The notes beneath the pieces were generated by a model. That model did not search any database. It worked only from the letters and a program-made list of their open reading frames with translations, and was not told the origin of the DNA. From NCBI GenBank assembly GCA_910595855.1, contig CAJVCJ010000045.1, forward strand, positions 1 to 30,847: a stretch of DNA of 30,847 nucleotides. Reading direction: 5' to 3'. Position 1 is the stretch's first letter. The number at the start of each line of letters is the position of its first letter. The position numbers and the translations under genes were made by a program. This DNA comes from Candidatus Thioglobus vulcanius. GTDB lineage: Bacteria; Pseudomonadota; Gammaproteobacteria; PS1; Pseudothioglobaceae. This document shows positions 16,777 to 25,217 of this stretch, piece after piece.

Positions 16777-16780
16777 ACGC

Positions 16781-17416
16781 TTATGCGACAGTACTCAGAA
16801 TGTCAATTCCTTCGTTTTCTAGCAATTGAATGAGTTTGATAAGGGGTAGTCCAATTAATGTGTTTGGATCATTGCCTTCAAGTGAGCTAAATAAGCTAAT
16901 GCCCAAGCCTTCTGATTTAAAGCTGCCTGCACAGTTGTAGGGTTGTTCTTTTTTTAGGTAGTTATCAATTTGTTGAGTGCTTAGATCTCTAAAAACAACT
17001 TTAAAAGTTTCAACTATTGTTTGTATATTGTCGCTATTTGTATTTAAAAGACTCAAACTTGTGACAAAAGTAACGGTTTTACCAGAACATTGGCTTAATT
17101 GCTTAATGGCATTTTCATGTGAATGTGGCTTTCCCAGTACTTGGTCTTTCATACCTAGACCATCTTGTAATGTAGCTACCTGATCCGAGGCGATGATTAG
17201 ACCATCATGATATTTTGCCACTTCACGAGCTTTAGATTGGGCCAAACGATAGACTAATTGTTCTGGCGTTTCATTCACTTTTCTTGATTCGTCAATATCT
17301 GGTGAATGAGTTGAAAATTCTAAGCCAAGTTTGTTTAGAAGTTCTTTTCGAAAGGGTGAAGAGGATGCGAGAATTAATGACACGAGTGCTACCGGTGTTT
17401 GTAAAATAGAAGTCAT
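16781..17416 (-). CDS. Maf-like nucleotide pyrophosphatase, YceF type
   Basis: Cytosolic nucleoside-triphosphate pyrophosphatase of the Maf family, 211 residues. The substrate loop ASSSPFR is at 17-23 and the metal-binding, catalytic D78 sits in IIASDQV. The CAGSFKSEG segment (162-170) and SDQV, rather than TVV, place it in the YceF subgroup, whose E. coli member hydrolyses 7-methyl-GTP; the YhdE subgroup acts on dTTP and UTP. About ten extra residues precede the usual N-terminus, but no better in-frame ATG exists. It is the first gene before mfd and is divergent from folA, with only 23 bases between the two start codons. The YceF assignment is fairly strong, the substrate inferred. Confidence 0.92.
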   Translation of the reverse strand: MTSILQTPVALVSLILASSSPFRKELLNKLGLEFSTHSPDIDESRKVNETPEQLVYRLAQSKAREVAKYHDGLIIASDQVATLQDGLGMKDQVLGKPHSHENAIKQLSQCSGKTVTFVTSLSLLNTNSDNIQTIVETFKVVFRDLSTQQIDNYLKKEQPYNCAGSFKSEGLGISLFSSLEGNDPNTLIGLPLIKLIQLLENEGIDILSTVA

Positions 17417-17439
17417 TTTACGTTATGTAGGACTTTTTC

Positions 17440-17931
17440 ATGCGCTTATCCATCATCGTTGCAATGGACGACAACCAACTCATTGGCAAGAATAATGCTT
17501 TACCGTGGCATTTGCCTGCTGATTTAGGCTATTTTAAAAAGACTACGACTGGCAAGACAGTACTAATGGGTAGGAAAACATACGAATCAATTGGCAGGCC
17601 TTTGCCAAATCGTCGCAATGTGATTGTGAGTCGTAATGAAGCTTTTAAAGCTGAAGGCTGTGAAGTCGTGGTGAGTATTGAAGCTGCGCTTGAGCTTGCT
17701 AAGAGTGATGATGAAGTGATGGTGATGGGCGGAGCATCTTTTTATGAGCAAATGTTACCCAGTGTTGATCGCTTATACATTACGCAAATAGAAGGTGCCT
17801 ATGAAGGTGATGCGTATTTTCCATCATTTGATAAAGGATTGTTTGTTGAAACATTCAGACAGTCACACACACCGGATGAAAAAAATCAGCATACATATCA
17901 CTTTACCATTCTAGATCGTAAAATATCATGA
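17440..17931 (+). CDS. folA: Dihydrofolate reductase
   Basis: NADPH-dependent enzyme that reduces dihydrofolate to tetrahydrofolate. The active-site segment LPWHLPADL (21-29) has the catalytic acid D28, equivalent to D27 of E. coli. GRKTYESIGRPLPNRRN covers the cofactor and substrate-binding region. VMGGASFYEQ (about 95-104) is the second NADPH loop. Length 163 residues is typical. Its promoter must lie partly inside the maf coding sequence, since only 23 bases separate the two start codons. The stop overlaps the start of a small lipoprotein gene as ATGA. Confidence 0.98.
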   Translation: MRLSIIVAMDDNQLIGKNNALPWHLPADLGYFKKTTTGKTVLMGRKTYESIGRPLPNRRNVIVSRNEAFKAEGCEVVVSIEAALELAKSDDEVMVMGGASFYEQMLPSVDRLYITQIEGAYEGDAYFPSFDKGLFVETFRQSHTPDEKNQHTYHFTILDRKIS

Positions 17932-18110
17932 TTAAGATAATTATGCCTTTGTTGGCAATGCTTGTGTTGTCGAGCTGTGTATTAACCAAAGTCGTTACTG
18001 TGCCGATGCGTATTGGTGGTGCTGTTATTTCAATTGTGCCTGGTATTGGTGAAGGAATTGATGAGGCGATTGATAGCGCTGCTGACACAATCGACACCAT
18101 TCCTATTTAA
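17928..18110 (+). CDS. Small lipoprotein of unknown function
   Basis: A 60-residue precursor. The signal peptide M1-L14 ends in a lipobox LSSC with C17 as the lipidated residue, so the mature form is only about 44 residues and anchored in the cell envelope. The rest, with the pattern V-V-T-V-P-M-R-I-G-G and I-V-P-G-I-G, then an acidic D/A/I repeat-like tail, resembles small proteobacterial lipoproteins annotated as DUF6726; I recall this family from memory and am not certain. It is translationally coupled to folA by ATGA. A bidirectional terminator follows. Confidence 0.8.
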   Translation: MIKIIMPLLAMLVLSSCVLTKVVTVPMRIGGAVISIVPGIGEGIDEAIDSAADTIDTIPI

Positions 18111-18131
18111 CAGATTAGAGAATGACACATT

Positions 18132-18160
18132 AAAAAGGGTTGCTAATTGCAACCCTTTTT
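18132..18160. terminator. Bidirectional terminator between folA-lipoprotein and gltB
   Basis: A perfect 12-base stem (AAAAAGGGTTGC with GCAACCCTTTTT) and a five-base TAATT loop. T runs on one strand and A runs on the other make it a hairpin with a T tail in both directions. It serves the rightward folA-lipoprotein unit and the leftward gltB gene, whose stop is seven bases away. Confidence 0.93.
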
Positions 18161-18166
18161 AATGAT

Positions 18167-21100
18167 TTATTTCTTTGCGTTTTCTGCCAAGACGCGTTTA
18201 AAGTCTTTTGGCATTACCTTGATGAAATGTTTGAGTTCATCATTCCAGTTATTCAAGATATGCTGAGCAATGCTAGAATCAGTATAAGCTGCATGGTTTT
18301 CAACGTATTGTCTAAGTTCTGCTTGAGACTCGTCATCCATTGGGTCAAGATCAATCATGATTGGGTTAACCATGTCTTTGAAAGTGTCATTTGGATTATA
18401 GATATAAGCAATACCACCACTCATGCCAGCACCAAAGTTCTTGCCCACTTCACCAAGAATTATTACACGACCACCAGTCATGTATTCACAGCCATGGTCG
18501 CCTACACCTTCAACTACAGCTACAACACCTGAGTTACGAACACAGAAGCGTTCAGAAACACAACCTGAAAGATACATTTCACCGCCCGTAGCGCCGTAAC
18601 CACAAACGTTACCTGCAATGATTTCATTAGCTGCATCGAAGGTAGAGTCTTTTGGTGGGTAAACAATAATCTTTCCGCCTGATAATCCTTTGCCCACAAA
18701 GTCGTTGGCATCGCCTTCAACTTCTAGGGTGATACCTTTGGCAGTGAACGCGCCAAGTGATTGACCGGCAGAGCCTTTAAATTTAACGTGAATGGCATCA
18801 TCGTTTAATGTGTTGCCACCGCGAGCCTTAACAATGCGTGAAGAAAGCATGGCGCCAACAGCACGATCAACATTGGTAATAGTTGACTCAAGATTAATTT
18901 TTTCACCATGCTCAACAGCTGCTTTAGATTGGGCAAATAATGCATTGTCTAGTTGCTGATCTAATTGATGATCTTGAGTGATTGTTTGATAAGTGCCTGT
19001 ATCTTTATGCGGTTTTTGTGCAGGTGTTAATAAAGCATCTAGATTGATTGAGCCTTGTTTCCAATGATCAATTGCCTTATTCATTTCTAGCATATCAACT
19101 CGACCAATCATCTCGTTGACTGTTTTAAAGCCAAGCTCAGCCATAATCATGCGTAATTCTTTAGCAACCATGAATAGGTAGTTAACAATGTGCTCTGGCT
19201 TGCCAGTAAATTTCTTGCGTAATTCTTTATCTTGCGTGGCGATGCCAACAGGACAAGTGTTAAGATGACATTTACGCATCATGATACAACCCATGGTGAT
19301 TAGAGGTGCAGTTGAAAATCCAAACTCTTCAGCGCCTAATAGTACGCCAATAGCAACATCACGACCTGTTTTTAACTGGCCATCAGTTTGAATTACTACA
19401 CGTGAGCGTAGATCATTCATGACCAAGGTTTGGTGAGTTTCAGCTAGACCTAGCTCCCATGGTAATCCTGCATGTTTAATTGAGGTTAGTGGTGATGCAC
19501 CTGTACCACCATCATGACCGGCAATAACAATGTGGTCTGATTTGGCTTTAGTTACGCCAGCAGCAATTGTGCCTACACCTACTTCTGCTACTAATTTAAC
19601 ACTAATGCGTGCTTCTGGATTAGAGCGCTTAAGATCAAAGATAAGTTGTGATAAATCTTCAATTGAGTAAATATCATGATGTGGTGGTGGTGAAATTAAG
19701 CCAACACCCGGTGTTGAATGACGAATGGCAGCAATACCCTCATCTACTTTTGAGCCTGGCAGCTCGCCACCTTCACCAGGCTTAGCGCCTTGAGATACTT
19801 TAATTTGAATTTCATCGGCGTTATTAAGGTAATCAATAGTGACACCAAAACGACCTGAAGCTACCTGTTTAATGGCGCTTCGACGTGAGTCACCATTAGC
19901 ATCTGGCGTCCAACGCTTGGCATCTTCACCACCTTCACCTGTATTTGATTTTCCGCCAAGACGATTCATAGCAATGGCTAAAGATTCGTGAGATTCGGCA
20001 GAGATTGAGCCAAAGCTCATAGCACCTGTTGCAAAACGTTTAACGATTTCTTTCACATCCTCAACTTCATCAATTGAAATTGGAGAGCCTTGTTTGAAGG
20101 ACATCAGGCCACGTAAAGTTGAATTACGCGTACCTTCTTCATTGGCATGTTTAGAGAATTCCCAATAGGCTGCTTCATCATTGTTTCTAGCAGCTAATTG
20201 TAAATTAGAAATTGCTTTCGGATCCCACATGTGAGTCTCGCCACCACTACGCCAATGATAATGACCAAGATTGTCTAATGCGTCATTAGTGCCGTACGCA
20301 TGATTATGACGCTTTTCTGCTTCTGCTTTAAGAATGTCAAAATTAACACCATCAATTCTTGATGCTGTTTCAAAGAAACACTTATCCATTACCTCTGGCG
20401 CAAGGCCAACTGCTTCAAAGATTTGCGCACCTTTATAAGATTCCAGCGTTGAGATGCCCATCTTAGCCATCACTTTTAGCATGCCTTTAGCAACACCTTT
20501 GCGATAGGCAGCAATAATAGCTTCATCACTGTCAATATCAATCATTTGATCACGACGTGCTTGCCATAATGCTTCAAACGCTAAGTATGGATTAATTGCA
20601 TCCGCACCAAAGCCGGTTAATAGACAGAAATGATGCACTTCTCGTGCTTCACCAGTTTCAACAATAATACCTACTTGAGTTCTTTCAGAGCTTGCCACTA
20701 AAGAACGGTGTAATGCAGAAGACGCAAGTAAGCTTGAAATTGCTACACGGTTATCACCCACATTTCGATCAGATAAAATGATTAGACTATGCCCGTCTTT
20801 AATGGCTTGTGAACCTTGGGTGCAGACATCATCTAATAATTCAGATAGCTTTTTATTGTCATTGATATCGTAAGTAATATCAATAGTTTTTGACGTCCAA
20901 CCACGATGATTACAATGCCTAAGAGCAGCCGTTTCTTCGTTAGTCAGAATTGGATGGTCAATTACCAAACGATGTGCATTCTCGGGATTGTTGTTTAATA
21001 AATTACCTTCTGGGCCAATTGAACAACGTAAAGACATAACAACTTCTTCACGAATTGAGTCAATTGCAGGATTGGTTACTTGAGCAAACAGCTGCTTGAA

Positions 21101-22672
21101 ATAATCGTAAATAATACGAGACTGGTCTGATAAGCAAGCCAAAGCAGAATCGTTACCCATCGATCCTACAGGATCACGCAATTCGTTGACTAATGGCAAT
21201 AGCATAAACTGTAAGGTTTCAGTGCTGTAGCCAAATGTTTTCAGGCGATGAATTAAAGATTCAGGATGAAATCCGTGCGCTTCGGTTTCACAATGCATTT
21301 CAGATAAATAGATTTGTTGATCATTCAGCCATTCTTGGTATGGATTTTTCGTTGATAATTCAGCTTTAATAGTTTCATCATCTACCAATTCTCCTTTGTT
21401 GAAATCAACCAAAAACATTTTTCCGGGGCGCAAGCGACCTTTAGTTTTAACATTGTCTGTTGCAACATCAACTACACCAACCTCAGATGCCATAATAACG
21501 CGATCATCGTGCGTTAAGTAGTAGCGCGATGGACGTAAGCCGTTACGGTCAAGTACTGCACCAATGTAATTGCCATCTGTAAAGGCAATCGAAGCAGGGC
21601 CATCCCATGGCTCCATAACATTTGAAAAATATTCATAAAATGCTTTTTTAGCATCGCTCATGTTAGTGTCGTTCTGCCAAGCTTCTGGCACCATCATAAG
21701 TACCGCTTCATGAAGGCTACGGCCATTCATCATTAAGAACTCTAGTACGTTATCAAAGCTACCTGAGTCAGATACTTCAGTTTCAATAACGGGTAAAGTT
21801 TTGTCTAAATTGTCTGGGAATAATTCACTCTCTAACGTACCCTCTCGAGCGCGCATCCAGTTGTAATTACCTTGGCGAGTGTTAATTTCACCATTGTGCG
21901 ACATGTAGCGACAAGGCTGGGCTCGATCCCAAGAAGGGAAGGTATTGGTTGAGAATCTTGAATGCACCATGGCAAGGTAAGTTGCAAAATCAGGATTAGA
22001 TAAATCTGAATAAAAATCAAGCACTTGAGAGCCCATCAACATACCTTTGTAGATAATCGTCGTGGTTGACAAGCTACAAACATAAAATAATAATGCTTGT
22101 GATAATGATGCATCTGTGCGAATTATGTGCGATGCGTGCTTTCGAATAACAAACAACGAGCGTTCAAAAGCTTTGTTGTCAATGTCGCCAGCTTTGGCAA
22201 TGATAAGCTGCTTGATAACAGGCTGAGATTCTCTAGCAATATTACCAACGTCAGCCTTAACAGAGTCAATAGGAACATCTCTCCAGCCAATAAAAGTTTG
22301 CCCTTCATCTGCTGTGGTTTTTTCCAATAACGCCATACAATGTAAGCGCTGAGTATCATCTTGTGGCAAGAAAACATTACCAACTGCATACCCACCTTTT
22401 TCTACCTCAATGTCAAATTGGCTTTTAATTTCAGCAGCAAAAAAATCGTGCGGAATGTTGGTTAAGATACCTGCGCCATCACCCGTGTTTGATTCACAGC
22501 CACAACCGCCACGATGGTCCATTCTGGTTAACATTTCCAATGCATCGAGAGTGATTTGATGAGAAGGCTTAGCCTTTACGTGGGCAATAAAGCCAACGCC
22601 ACAGTTCTCCTTTTCATTGTTTGGTGAATAAAGGCCGTGAGCTTTAGGTAAGTGTAATAATGTGTTTTGCAT
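18167..22672 (-). CDS. gltB: Glutamate synthase large (alpha) subunit
   Basis: A 1501-residue enzyme making two glutamates from glutamine and 2-oxoglutarate. The N-terminal glutaminase domain starts at C24 (EN-C-GVGF) after a 23-residue propeptide that must be removed to free the nucleophile. The central domain, the FMN/synthase barrel and the C-terminal GXGXG beta-helix (with repeated G-G motifs) follow. The 3Fe-4S cysteines are C1129, C1135 and C1140. The length fits the bacterial NADPH type (E. coli 1486). No gltD follows or precedes it: downstream is a terminator and the convergent folA unit, upstream is divergent yaaA. It could use a distant GltD or be ferredoxin-dependent. Confidence 0.97.
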   Translation of the reverse strand: MQNTLLHLPKAHGLYSPNNEKENCGVGFIAHVKAKPSHQITLDALEMLTRMDHRGGCGCESNTGDGAGILTNIPHDFFAAEIKSQFDIEVEKGGYAVGNVFLPQDDTQRLHCMALLEKTTADEGQTFIGWRDVPIDSVKADVGNIARESQPVIKQLIIAKAGDIDNKAFERSLFVIRKHASHIIRTDASLSQALLFYVCSLSTTTIIYKGMLMGSQVLDFYSDLSNPDFATYLAMVHSRFSTNTFPSWDRAQPCRYMSHNGEINTRQGNYNWMRAREGTLESELFPDNLDKTLPVIETEVSDSGSFDNVLEFLMMNGRSLHEAVLMMVPEAWQNDTNMSDAKKAFYEYFSNVMEPWDGPASIAFTDGNYIGAVLDRNGLRPSRYYLTHDDRVIMASEVGVVDVATDNVKTKGRLRPGKMFLVDFNKGELVDDETIKAELSTKNPYQEWLNDQQIYLSEMHCETEAHGFHPESLIHRLKTFGYSTETLQFMLLPLVNELRDPVGSMGNDSALACLSDQSRIIYDYFKQLFAQVTNPAIDSIREEVVMSLRCSIGPEGNLLNNNPENAHRLVIDHPILTNEETAALRHCNHRGWTSKTIDITYDINDNKKLSELLDDVCTQGSQAIKDGHSLIILSDRNVGDNRVAISSLLASSALHRSLVASSERTQVGIIVETGEAREVHHFCLLTGFGADAINPYLAFEALWQARRDQMIDIDSDEAIIAAYRKGVAKGMLKVMAKMGISTLESYKGAQIFEAVGLAPEVMDKCFFETASRIDGVNFDILKAEAEKRHNHAYGTNDALDNLGHYHWRSGGETHMWDPKAISNLQLAARNNDEAAYWEFSKHANEEGTRNSTLRGLMSFKQGSPISIDEVEDVKEIVKRFATGAMSFGSISAESHESLAIAMNRLGGKSNTGEGGEDAKRWTPDANGDSRRSAIKQVASGRFGVTIDYLNNADEIQIKVSQGAKPGEGGELPGSKVDEGIAAIRHSTPGVGLISPPPHHDIYSIEDLSQLIFDLKRSNPEARISVKLVAEVGVGTIAAGVTKAKSDHIVIAGHDGGTGASPLTSIKHAGLPWELGLAETHQTLVMNDLRSRVVIQTDGQLKTGRDVAIGVLLGAEEFGFSTAPLITMGCIMMRKCHLNTCPVGIATQDKELRKKFTGKPEHIVNYLFMVAKELRMIMAELGFKTVNEMIGRVDMLEMNKAIDHWKQGSINLDALLTPAQKPHKDTGTYQTITQDHQLDQQLDNALFAQSKAAVEHGEKINLESTITNVDRAVGAMLSSRIVKARGGNTLNDDAIHVKFKGSAGQSLGAFTAKGITLEVEGDANDFVGKGLSGGKIIVYPPKDSTFDAANEIIAGNVCGYGATGGEMYLSGCVSERFCVRNSGVVAVVEGVGDHGCEYMTGGRVIILGEVGKNFGAGMSGGIAYIYNPNDTFKDMVNPIMIDLDPMDDESQAELRQYVENHAAYTDSSIAQHILNNWNDELKHFIKVMPKDFKRVLAENAKK

Positions 22673-22712
22673 AGTTAAAAATCTACAAAATATAAATCGA
22701 AAAATTCCATCA

Positions 22713-22741
22713 ATTATATCCTAAATCAGACAACTTTATAA
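22713..22741 (-). promoter_or_regulatory. Possible gltB promoter
   Basis: On the minus strand a perfect TATAAT (22713-22718) lies about 40 bases upstream of the gltB ATG. A weak TTATAA (22736-22741) is 17 bases before it. The rest of the 153-base gap to yaaA shows no riboswitch or strong hairpin. The -35 is poor, so an activator may be needed. Confidence 0.4.
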
Positions 22742-22825
22742 GTTGAAATCCCTTGGAGTCAGCGTGTATTTCGCTAAACTAATAAGGTAGAATATTTACT
22801 AATTTTTCAAGCTATTAAAGATATC

Positions 22826-23578
22826 ATGCTGGCAGTTATCTCTCCATCAAAAAAACAAGATTTTTCAACACCGGATATTGCTGATCATACGTTGCCTCGT
22901 CAATTAGATGAGTCTGTTGAATTGGTTGATATCATGAAGAAAAAATCACAGACAGAAATTGCCAAACTAATGTCTATCAGTGACAAGCTTTCTGAGCTAA
23001 ATTTCAATCGGTTTCAATCGTTTAGTACACCATTTACGCTTGATAATGCCAAGCAAGCATTACTGTCATTTAAAGGCGACGTGTATAACGGCATTGATGC
23101 GCCTAATTTAACAAAGAAAGATTTAGAATTTGCACAAGATCATCTACGCATGCTTTCGGGTTTGTACGGGGTAGTTCGGCCACTTGATTTAATCGAGCCA
23201 TACCGCTTGGAAATGGGCACACGTCTGAAGAATGCTAATGGTAAAAATTTATATGAATTTTGGGGTGATAAGATCTCTAATATTTTGAATGATGATGAGC
23301 AAGAAGTGATTATTAATCTTGCTTCAAATGAGTATTTTAAAGGCATTGATCAAAAATCACTTAACGCCAAAATTATCAATATTGCTTTTAAAGAATTTAA
23401 GGGAGATAAATACAAAATTATCGGTATTTATGCCAAACGCGCCAGAGGCTTAATGGTGAATTACATGATTAAAAATCGAATCACCAGCCCTGAACCGTTA
23501 AAAGCTTTTGAGACAGAGGGCTATCAATTCAGAGAAGAGATGTCCAATGAGACTACATGGGTATTTACACGAGGCTAA
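22826..23578 (+). CDS. yaaA: Peroxide stress protein YaaA (DUF328)
   Basis: A 250-residue cytosolic protein of the YaaA/UPF0246 family, which in E. coli lowers free iron during hydrogen peroxide stress and binds DNA. The N-terminal V-I-S-P-S-K-K segment (about 4-10) is diagnostic, as are G-V-V-R-P-L-D near 118-124 and the C-terminal K-R-A-R-G-L-M segment. Length is close to the 258 of E. coli. A TAGAAT at 22788-22793 might be a -10 element. Its end overlaps comF by 22 bases. The molecular activity in this organism is inferred from the family only. Confidence 0.95.
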   Translation: MLAVISPSKKQDFSTPDIADHTLPRQLDESVELVDIMKKKSQTEIAKLMSISDKLSELNFNRFQSFSTPFTLDNAKQALLSFKGDVYNGIDAPNLTKKDLEFAQDHLRMLSGLYGVVRPLDLIEPYRLEMGTRLKNANGKNLYEFWGDKISNILNDDEQEVIINLASNEYFKGIDQKSLNAKIINIAFKEFKGDKYKIIGIYAKRARGLMVNYMIKNRITSPEPLKAFETEGYQFREEMSNETTWVFTRG

Positions 23579-24243
23579 CCTCTTTTTTACCTAAACAATC
23601 TTGCGTGCTTTGCGGCGAGCAATCAACACTTTGTGTGTGCAGTGAGTGCGAATCTAGTCTGAATATTATTAATCATCGGTGCTTATCGTGCGCAACTCAA
23701 CTCAGTAATGACTTGCATTTTTGTGGCGAGTGTTTGACTCATGCGCCTAATTTTTCTAGAGCCTATGCGTTATATCAATATGAAGGGTCGTGCGCCATAC
23801 TAATCAAGAAATTTAAGTTTGATCATCAACTTTGTATTGGTGATTTTTTTGCTCACAAACTACAAGAAAAGTATCAGGAAATTGTTGCTGAATTTGAAGG
23901 CTATGACGCCATTATTCCACTGCCACTTGCTCGAGGTAGAATTCAAGAAAGGGGATATAATCAAACTCATGAACTATTAAGGATAATTGCGAAAAGATCA
24001 AATATTTTGGTTGATCAAAAAAGCGTTACACGTATTAAAGCAACACGCGCACTCTCTACTTTAAATTTAGAAGAGCGCAAATGTGAAATACAAAACGCAT
24101 TTAGTGCGCAAGCTATGAGCTATAAAAAAGTATTATTGGTTGACGATGTAATGACCACAGGGTCAAGTTTGAATGAACTGGCAAGAGTAGTGCTTAAAGC
24201 AGGCGTAAGATCTTGCGATGTATTGACTCTGGCTAGAGCTTGA
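23557..24243 (+). CDS. comF: ComF-family phosphoribosyltransferase-like protein
   Basis: A 228-residue ComF/GntX-type protein, associated with DNA uptake and use of external DNA. An N-terminal zinc-ribbon region has cysteine pairs at C16/C19, C28/C31, C42/C45 and C56/C59. It is followed by a phosphoribosyltransferase fold with the PRPP loop VDDVMTTGSS at 195-204 and a P-L-P-L segment near residue 125. The start lies inside the end of yaaA in another reading frame, and a better start is not apparent. It ends two bases before the convergent Nudix/ThiE-like gene. Whether the cell is transformable cannot be told from this window. Confidence 0.93.
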   Translation: MGIYTRLTSFLPKQSCVLCGEQSTLCVCSECESSLNIINHRCLSCATQLSNDLHFCGECLTHAPNFSRAYALYQYEGSCAILIKKFKFDHQLCIGDFFAHKLQEKYQEIVAEFEGYDAIIPLPLARGRIQERGYNQTHELLRIIAKRSNILVDQKSVTRIKATRALSTLNLEERKCEIQNAFSAQAMSYKKVLLVDDVMTTGSSLNELARVVLKAGVRSCDVLTLARA

Positions 24244-24245
24244 AT

Positions 24246-25169
24246 TTAAAATGCACTTACGCCAGCAATACCTTGGGCACCAATCTTAAGAGTTTTATCC
24301 AAGTCCTTTAATGTCATACCGCCTAAAAAATACACAGGAATATTTAGTTTATCCACTACTTCTTGAGCTATATTCCATCCTATTGGTATGGCTTCAGGGT
24401 GTGTTTGCGTGGCTTGAACAGGCGAGATTACAACAAAATCTGCACCAATTTCTTGCGCTTTTAAAGCCTCTTCCAAATTATGAGTTGAGACGCCTAATAG
24501 CTTGCTATCTGAACAAGGTCTTTTGTCGAGTTTTCGCATTTCATTAGTGGTAATGTGCCAGCCAGAACAATAGGTCTCATCAAAGTTTTTATTAATGGTG
24601 TTAAGTAGAAGTTTTATATTATTTTGCTTGCATTTGTTGTTAAGTTCTTCGATAAATAGACTGTCTAGTAAAGTTTTACTACGAAGCTGAATTAGACTAA
24701 CCCCTTGTGATATTTTTTCATCAAATTTTTCCATCCAGGATTTACTTTGATGATCAGACGAAGCTGTAATCCAATATGTATTAGGTAGAGTGATTGAGTT
24801 AATAAATGCTCCCATGGTGGGCAGTAATTGGTAATTGTTTAATTCGTTAATAGTGCACCAGGCTATTTCTTGGCCTTCTAGTCCTTGTGGCTTGTTTCGG
24901 TAATTGTTAATATTGTAAATGCTAAGTTTAATAATTCGGTCACTGTACTCGTGTGTCATTGTTTGGTGTAGCGATAAGTCAGTAATAATAACGCCAAGCT
25001 CTTCATTTAGCTCCCTAATGGTCGCATCTTGATCAGATTCATCGAGCTCAACTTTCCCACCTGGAAGCTCCCAAAATCCACCCATAAATTGATGATCTTG
25101 GCGTTTAGCGATAAGAATTTGTTGAGTTTGATTTCGTAAAACCCCAACAACAGCCTTGATTGTTTTCAT
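24246..25169 (-). CDS. Nudix hydrolase (MutT-like) fused to a ThiE-like domain
   Basis: A 307-residue two-domain protein. The N-terminal half is MutT-type with a complete Nudix box: G38, E44, R52-E53-L54, E56-E57 and G59. It likely hydrolyses oxidised dGTP and so protects DNA. The C-terminal half (about 132-307) resembles the thiamine-phosphate synthase/TenI barrel: L-I-Q-L-R-S-K, then GVSTHNLEEA, A-D-F-V-V-I-S-P and F-L-G-G-M. Several ThiE active-site residues look changed: WHITTNEM replaces the usual HLGQ-D, and the T-x-T-K lysine is H. So thiamine synthesis by this half is doubtful. This fusion is known in other gammaproteobacteria. The gene is divergent from gshA and lies two bases from comF. 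Confidence 0.9.
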   Translation of the reverse strand: MKTIKAVVGVLRNQTQQILIAKRQDHQFMGGFWELPGGKVELDESDQDATIRELNEELGVIITDLSLHQTMTHEYSDRIIKLSIYNINNYRNKPQGLEGQEIAWCTINELNNYQLLPTMGAFINSITLPNTYWITASSDHQSKSWMEKFDEKISQGVSLIQLRSKTLLDSLFIEELNNKCKQNNIKLLLNTINKNFDETYCSGWHITTNEMRKLDKRPCSDSKLLGVSTHNLEEALKAQEIGADFVVISPVQATQTHPEAIPIGWNIAQEVVDKLNIPVYFLGGMTLKDLDKTLKIGAQGIAGVSAF

Positions 25170-25191
25170 TTTGATCAGCTAATGGTAAAAT
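25163..25191 (+). promoter_or_regulatory. Predicted extended -10 promoter of gshA
   Basis: TTTTCA (25163-25168) and TAAAAT (25186-25191) are 17 bases apart, and TGG directly before the -10 makes it an extended -10 element. Transcription would start near 25198, about 20 bases before the TTG start codon. The -35 lies over the first codons of the divergent Nudix gene. Confidence 0.5.
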
Positions 25192-25217
25192 AGCTTTTAT
25201 TTTAATTCGTAAGTTCT

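Noticed and set aside
18140..18532. Open frame of 130 codons on the plus strand opposite the 3' end of gltB
   Set aside because: It lies inside the well-supported gltB gene on the other strand, spans the terminator, and its translation has no recognisable domain; it is a shadow frame.
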